Part shown: in pieces, positions 61,540 to 64,000 of the stretch
Layout of the letters: each line of letters opens with the position of its first letter
How positions within the stretch are numbered: position 1 is the stretch's first letter
Assembly: GCA_022825505.1 (NCBI GenBank)
Contig: JAJDWR010000067.1
Location: 186,001 to 250,000 of the forward strand
Reading direction: 5' to 3'
DNA from: Gammaproteobacteria bacterium
Lineage (GTDB): Bacteria; Pseudomonadota; Gammaproteobacteria; Steroidobacterales; Rariloculaceae
DNA: 64,000 nucleotides
Program-made: the position numbers and the translations under genes
Notes under the pieces: generated by a model
Told to the model about the DNA's origin: nothing
The model's database searches: none
What the model saw: only the letters and a program-made list of their open reading frames with translations

Positions 61540-63603
61540 ATGAATCACGGGCGCACCATGTTGGCGACGGTCCTGCTGGCCACTGTTTCGGCCGTTTCCG
61601 CGGAGGTTGTTCGGGTCGACGTCGAGCGTCGGGACGTCATTGCAGACGGCAGAAATTACGGCTCGGCCGGAGCCTACGAACGGCTGGCCGGGCGGTTCCA
61701 CTACGCCGTGGATCCGGCAAATCCCGCCAACCGGATCGTCACCGATATCGACTACGCACCCACCAACGGCACGGGTCGTGTGGAATTCTCGGCGGATTTC
61801 GTCCTGGTCAAGCCGAAGGATGTCCTGGCAGGCAATGGCGCCGTGTTCTTCGAGGTAGCCAGCCGCGGCCGGATCGGGGCGCTCGGCCGGTTCAACGGCG
61901 CGGCCTCAACCCGTGACCCGCTGGCCGCGGAAGACTACGGAGACGGCTTTCTGCTGGACGAGGGATTTACGCTGCTGTGGATCGGCTGGCAGCACGATAC
62001 GCCCCTCGAAGACGGGCTGCTGCGGGTCTATCCGCCGATGGCCACGAACTCGGCCGACCCCATCGAGGGCCTGGTGCGAAGCGATATTTTCGTCAACGAG
62101 ACGGTGTATTCGCACTCGCTGGGGGACCGTGGCCACGTCGCCTATCCGGTGGCCGATCCATCGGACCAGCGCAACGTGCTCACCGTGAGGGACGGTATGA
62201 ACGGGGAGCGGCGGACCATCCCACGTGAGCAGTGGCGATTCGCCCGCGTGGAAGGCGATCAGGTCGTCGACGACCCGACCTCAGTCCATCTTGGCAGCGG
62301 TTTCGAGCCGGGCCGGATCTACGATGTGGTCTATGTGGCCGAGAATCCACCGCTCGCCGGTCTCGGACTGGTGGCGATACGCGATGCGATTTCGATGTTG
62401 AAGTATGGTTCCGGGGAGGCATGGGGCAATTCCGGTGGCGGTGTCCCCACAGAGGCATCGGATATCCCCGGCGGCGTCTCTGTCGAGGGACTGGATATCC
62501 CGGCAGGCTCTCTCGACCGAGCCATCGCCTTCGGGTCATCACAGAGCGGGCGGTTGCTGCGCACCTGGCTCTACGACGGTTTCAACGCAGACGAGCAGGG
62601 CAAACGGGTGTTCGACGGCGTGATCGCGCACATCGCCGGGGCCGCCAGGGGCAGCTTCAACGTGCGGTTCGCCCAACCGTCCAGGGCTCCGGGCGGCGCG
62701 TTCGAATACCCAAACCGCCTGTTCCCGTTCGCGGACGCCGCGCAGACCGATCCCATTACCGGAAGCACCGGTGGGCTACTGGACAACATGGGGCCCGATA
62801 CCATGCCCCTTGTCTTCTACACCAACTCATCCACCGAATACTGGCGCTCCGTGGGCGCGCTTGCCCACACGACGCCGGACGGCAAACAGGACCTGCCGTT
62901 GCCGCACAACTCGCGGATCTATCACTTCGCGGGTACGCAGCACGGCCCGGCGCCTTTTCCTCCTCCGTCGGGCAGTGATGGCCACCTTCGCAATCCAAAC
63001 GACTATGACTGGTTTCTGAGGTCGCTGCTGCTACGGATGGACCTTTGGATCACCGACAATGTCCCTGCTCCGCCAAGCCGGTACGCGACGCTCGACGAGG
63101 ACACGCTGGTAAGTTACGAACACTTGGGATTCCCGAAAGTGCCGGGTGTGGATGCACTCGAGGAGGTCAGCATCCTGCGCGCGCTGGACTTCGGCCCGGA
63201 ACTTGCGTCCAGGGGAGTCATCACCCGCGAACCGCCCGGCCTCGGTCCCGCGTACCCGTTTCTCGTGCCCCGTGTGGACGAGAGTGGCAACGAGATCGGC
63301 GGGCTGAGATCGCCCGACATTGCCGTGCCGCTGGGTACGTACACGGGGTGGCTGCCGGGGAATCCGGTGTCGGGCGCCGGCGTCTACGCGCCCTTCGCGC
63401 GGACTCGCGCCGAGCGCGAAGCCATGGGCGACCCGCGGCCGTCGATCGAAGAGCGCTACGAAGACCGGGCGCAGTACCTCACGCTGGTTGAGGAGGCTGC
63501 ACACGCGCTTGTCGAGGAAGGTTACCTGCGCGGTGAGGATCTGGCTGAAATCCTTGCCGCGGCAGGAGGCCGTTGGGATTTCCATATGCGGGGCGCCGAT
63601 TAG
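61540..63603 (+). CDS. Exported alpha/beta hydrolase domain protein (Abhydrolase_10-like)
   Basis: Large protein of 687 residues with a signal peptide (TMLATVLLATVSAVSA). The nucleophile elbow is AFGSSQSGRLLR (Ser near residue 334) and a candidate catalytic His lies in FAGTQHGPAP. The long N-terminal part (DGRNYGSAGAYERLAGRFHY and onward) and the layout match the family of secreted alpha/beta hydrolase domain proteins found beside DUF6152-like genes and aromatic or steroid catabolic genes. ATG 61540 has GGAGGGAG upstream. It is probably co-transcribed with the fused DUF6152 gene. An ester substrate is likely, identity unknown. Confidence 0.88.
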   Translation: MNHGRTMLATVLLATVSAVSAEVVRVDVERRDVIADGRNYGSAGAYERLAGRFHYAVDPANPANRIVTDIDYAPTNGTGRVEFSADFVLVKPKDVLAGNGAVFFEVASRGRIGALGRFNGAASTRDPLAAEDYGDGFLLDEGFTLLWIGWQHDTPLEDGLLRVYPPMATNSADPIEGLVRSDIFVNETVYSHSLGDRGHVAYPVADPSDQRNVLTVRDGMNGERRTIPREQWRFARVEGDQVVDDPTSVHLGSGFEPGRIYDVVYVAENPPLAGLGLVAIRDAISMLKYGSGEAWGNSGGGVPTEASDIPGGVSVEGLDIPAGSLDRAIAFGSSQSGRLLRTWLYDGFNADEQGKRVFDGVIAHIAGAARGSFNVRFAQPSRAPGGAFEYPNRLFPFADAAQTDPITGSTGGLLDNMGPDTMPLVFYTNSSTEYWRSVGALAHTTPDGKQDLPLPHNSRIYHFAGTQHGPAPFPPPSGSDGHLRNPNDYDWFLRSLLLRMDLWITDNVPAPPSRYATLDEDTLVSYEHLGFPKVPGVDALEEVSILRALDFGPELASRGVITREPPGLGPAYPFLVPRVDESGNEIGGLRSPDIAVPLGTYTGWLPGNPVSGAGVYAPFARTRAEREAMGDPRPSIEERYEDRAQYLTLVEEAAHALVEEGYLRGEDLAEILAAAGGRWDFHMRGAD

Positions 63604-63618
63604 GGCGGACACGGCGCA

Positions 63619-63708
63619 CGGCACCCGATCCTCGTGCCGATACAGGCGCGGTCGCTTACTGAACCGGGCATACTCGGCCCGGATGAGTGCGGAACGCACC
63701 CGTTCCGC
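63619..63708 (+). promoter_or_regulatory. Three consecutive hairpins in a short spacer
   Basis: The 137-base spacer holds CGGCAC (63619-63624) / GTGCCG (63634-63639), CCGGGC (63664-63669) / GCCCGG (63677-63682) and GCGGAACG (63689-63696) / CGTTCCGC (63701-63708), the last with a 4-base loop. None has a T-run. They may stabilise the upstream mRNA end or control the downstream gene. Confidence 0.45.
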
Positions 63709-63740
63709 GCGTACATTTCCAACAATGGGAGGAACAGTTC

Positions 63741-64000
63741 ATGAACGGATTGGCGAAACGGATTCTGGGGCTATGCTCACTCTTGATTCTGGTGGCGGCC
63801 GCGGGGCCGGCCCATGCGCAGAACACCGGCGGACCCTTGCTGCCGGACGGCGACACGATGATGCTGACGGTGTTCCTGAAGCACGACCAGACCATGAACA
63901 ACGTCCAGCGCGCCGAGTTGTTGCAGGATGCCGGGTTCGACGAGATGTTTCCGCCGGACGGCGTCGAAATCGTCGATCACTACGTCATGATGGGCATCGG
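63741..64000 (+). CDS. Exported protein, 5' part only
   Basis: The gene runs off the right edge; 86 codons are visible. ATG 63741 has GGGAGGA about eight bases upstream. The N-terminus is a signal peptide (RILGLCSLLILVAAAGPAHA-Q), followed by NTGGPLLPDGDTMMLTVFLK and then HDQTMNNVQRAELLQDAGF. No family can be named from this part. Confidence 0.75.
   Translation, partial: MNGLAKRILGLCSLLILVAAAGPAHAQNTGGPLLPDGDTMMLTVFLKHDQTMNNVQRAELLQDAGFDEMFPPDGVEIVDHYVMMGI

Noticed and set aside
1..64000. CRISPR arrays, tRNA or rRNA genes, insertion sequences, integrases
   Set aside because: None seen: no regularly spaced repeats, no transposase-like proteins and no cloverleaf-type segments noticed by eye; a covariance-model scan would be needed to exclude small RNAs.

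Overview
The window is a GC-rich chromosomal stretch from a Gram-negative bacterium. TonB-dependent uptake, periplasmic PQQ and cytochrome c enzymes, many Sec and Tat export signals, TRAP transporters and NodD-like LysR regulation suggest a proteobacterium, probably an uncultured gammaproteobacterium; that taxon is an inference from gene content only. I saw no rRNA, tRNA, CRISPR array or insertion sequence. Genes are dense, mostly with clear Shine-Dalgarno sites or overlapping stop/start codons, and no gene-free gap exceeds about 270 bases.

Most of the window is a catabolic region for aromatic and sulfated organic compounds. From left to right: the 3' end of a 4-cresol dehydrogenase-type flavoprotein followed by a TAXI-TRAP transporter (1-3947); a Tat-exported amidase (4071-5621); a six-gene minus-strand operon of YVTN propeller, SDR, 2-oxopent-4-enoate hydratase, aromatic-acid MFS transporter, P450 and serine hydrolase (5665-12989); a DUF6152 protein with a small secreted partner (13180-14354); an operon of exported Rossmann protein, DoxX and arylsulfotransferase (14445-17172); and a molybdenum hydroxylase pair with an aldehyde dehydrogenase (17389-21646).

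From 21.8 to 28.1 kb an accessory block interrupts this: a double-AAA ATPase with a WYL regulator, a VOC protein, a small coiled-coil membrane protein, a PIN/RHH toxin-antitoxin pair with a palindromic operator over its -10 box, and a Cas4-like plus DEDD-like DUF2779 nuclease. Catabolism then resumes: GST, aldehyde dehydrogenase, a class III extradiol dioxygenase with an NTF2-like partner, an MFS transporter and C-C hydrolase behind a cytochrome c/YVTN protein, a LysR regulator and a TonB receptor (28132-40136).

The right part holds a type I sulfatase, two exported cupins, an SDR and a broken copy of its 3' end, a Tat-exported degenerate M24 protein, an EF-hand/arylsulfotransferase fusion, an operon of small secreted pair + LigB-type dioxygenase + RraA-type aldolase + TRAP binding protein ending in an intrinsic terminator, an MFS/PQQ-dehydrogenase pair, an exported amidohydrolase, a third arylsulfotransferase, an MBL-fold hydrolase, a fused version of the DUF6152/partner pair, a large secreted alpha/beta hydrolase and the start of another exported protein.

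Taken together: outer-membrane uptake (TonB), periplasmic desulfation, sulfate transfer and oxidation (sulfatase, three arylsulfotransferases, PQQ dehydrogenase, YVTN/cytochrome c), import (TRAP, MFS) and cytoplasmic ring cleavage with meta-cleavage processing (extradiol dioxygenases, hydratase, C-C hydrolase, aldolase). The most unusual signals are the DUF6152/partner pair that occurs twice as neighbours and once fused, the EF-hand sulfotransferase, the YVTN/cytochrome c paralogue pair, and the accessory block with its toxin-antitoxin operator.
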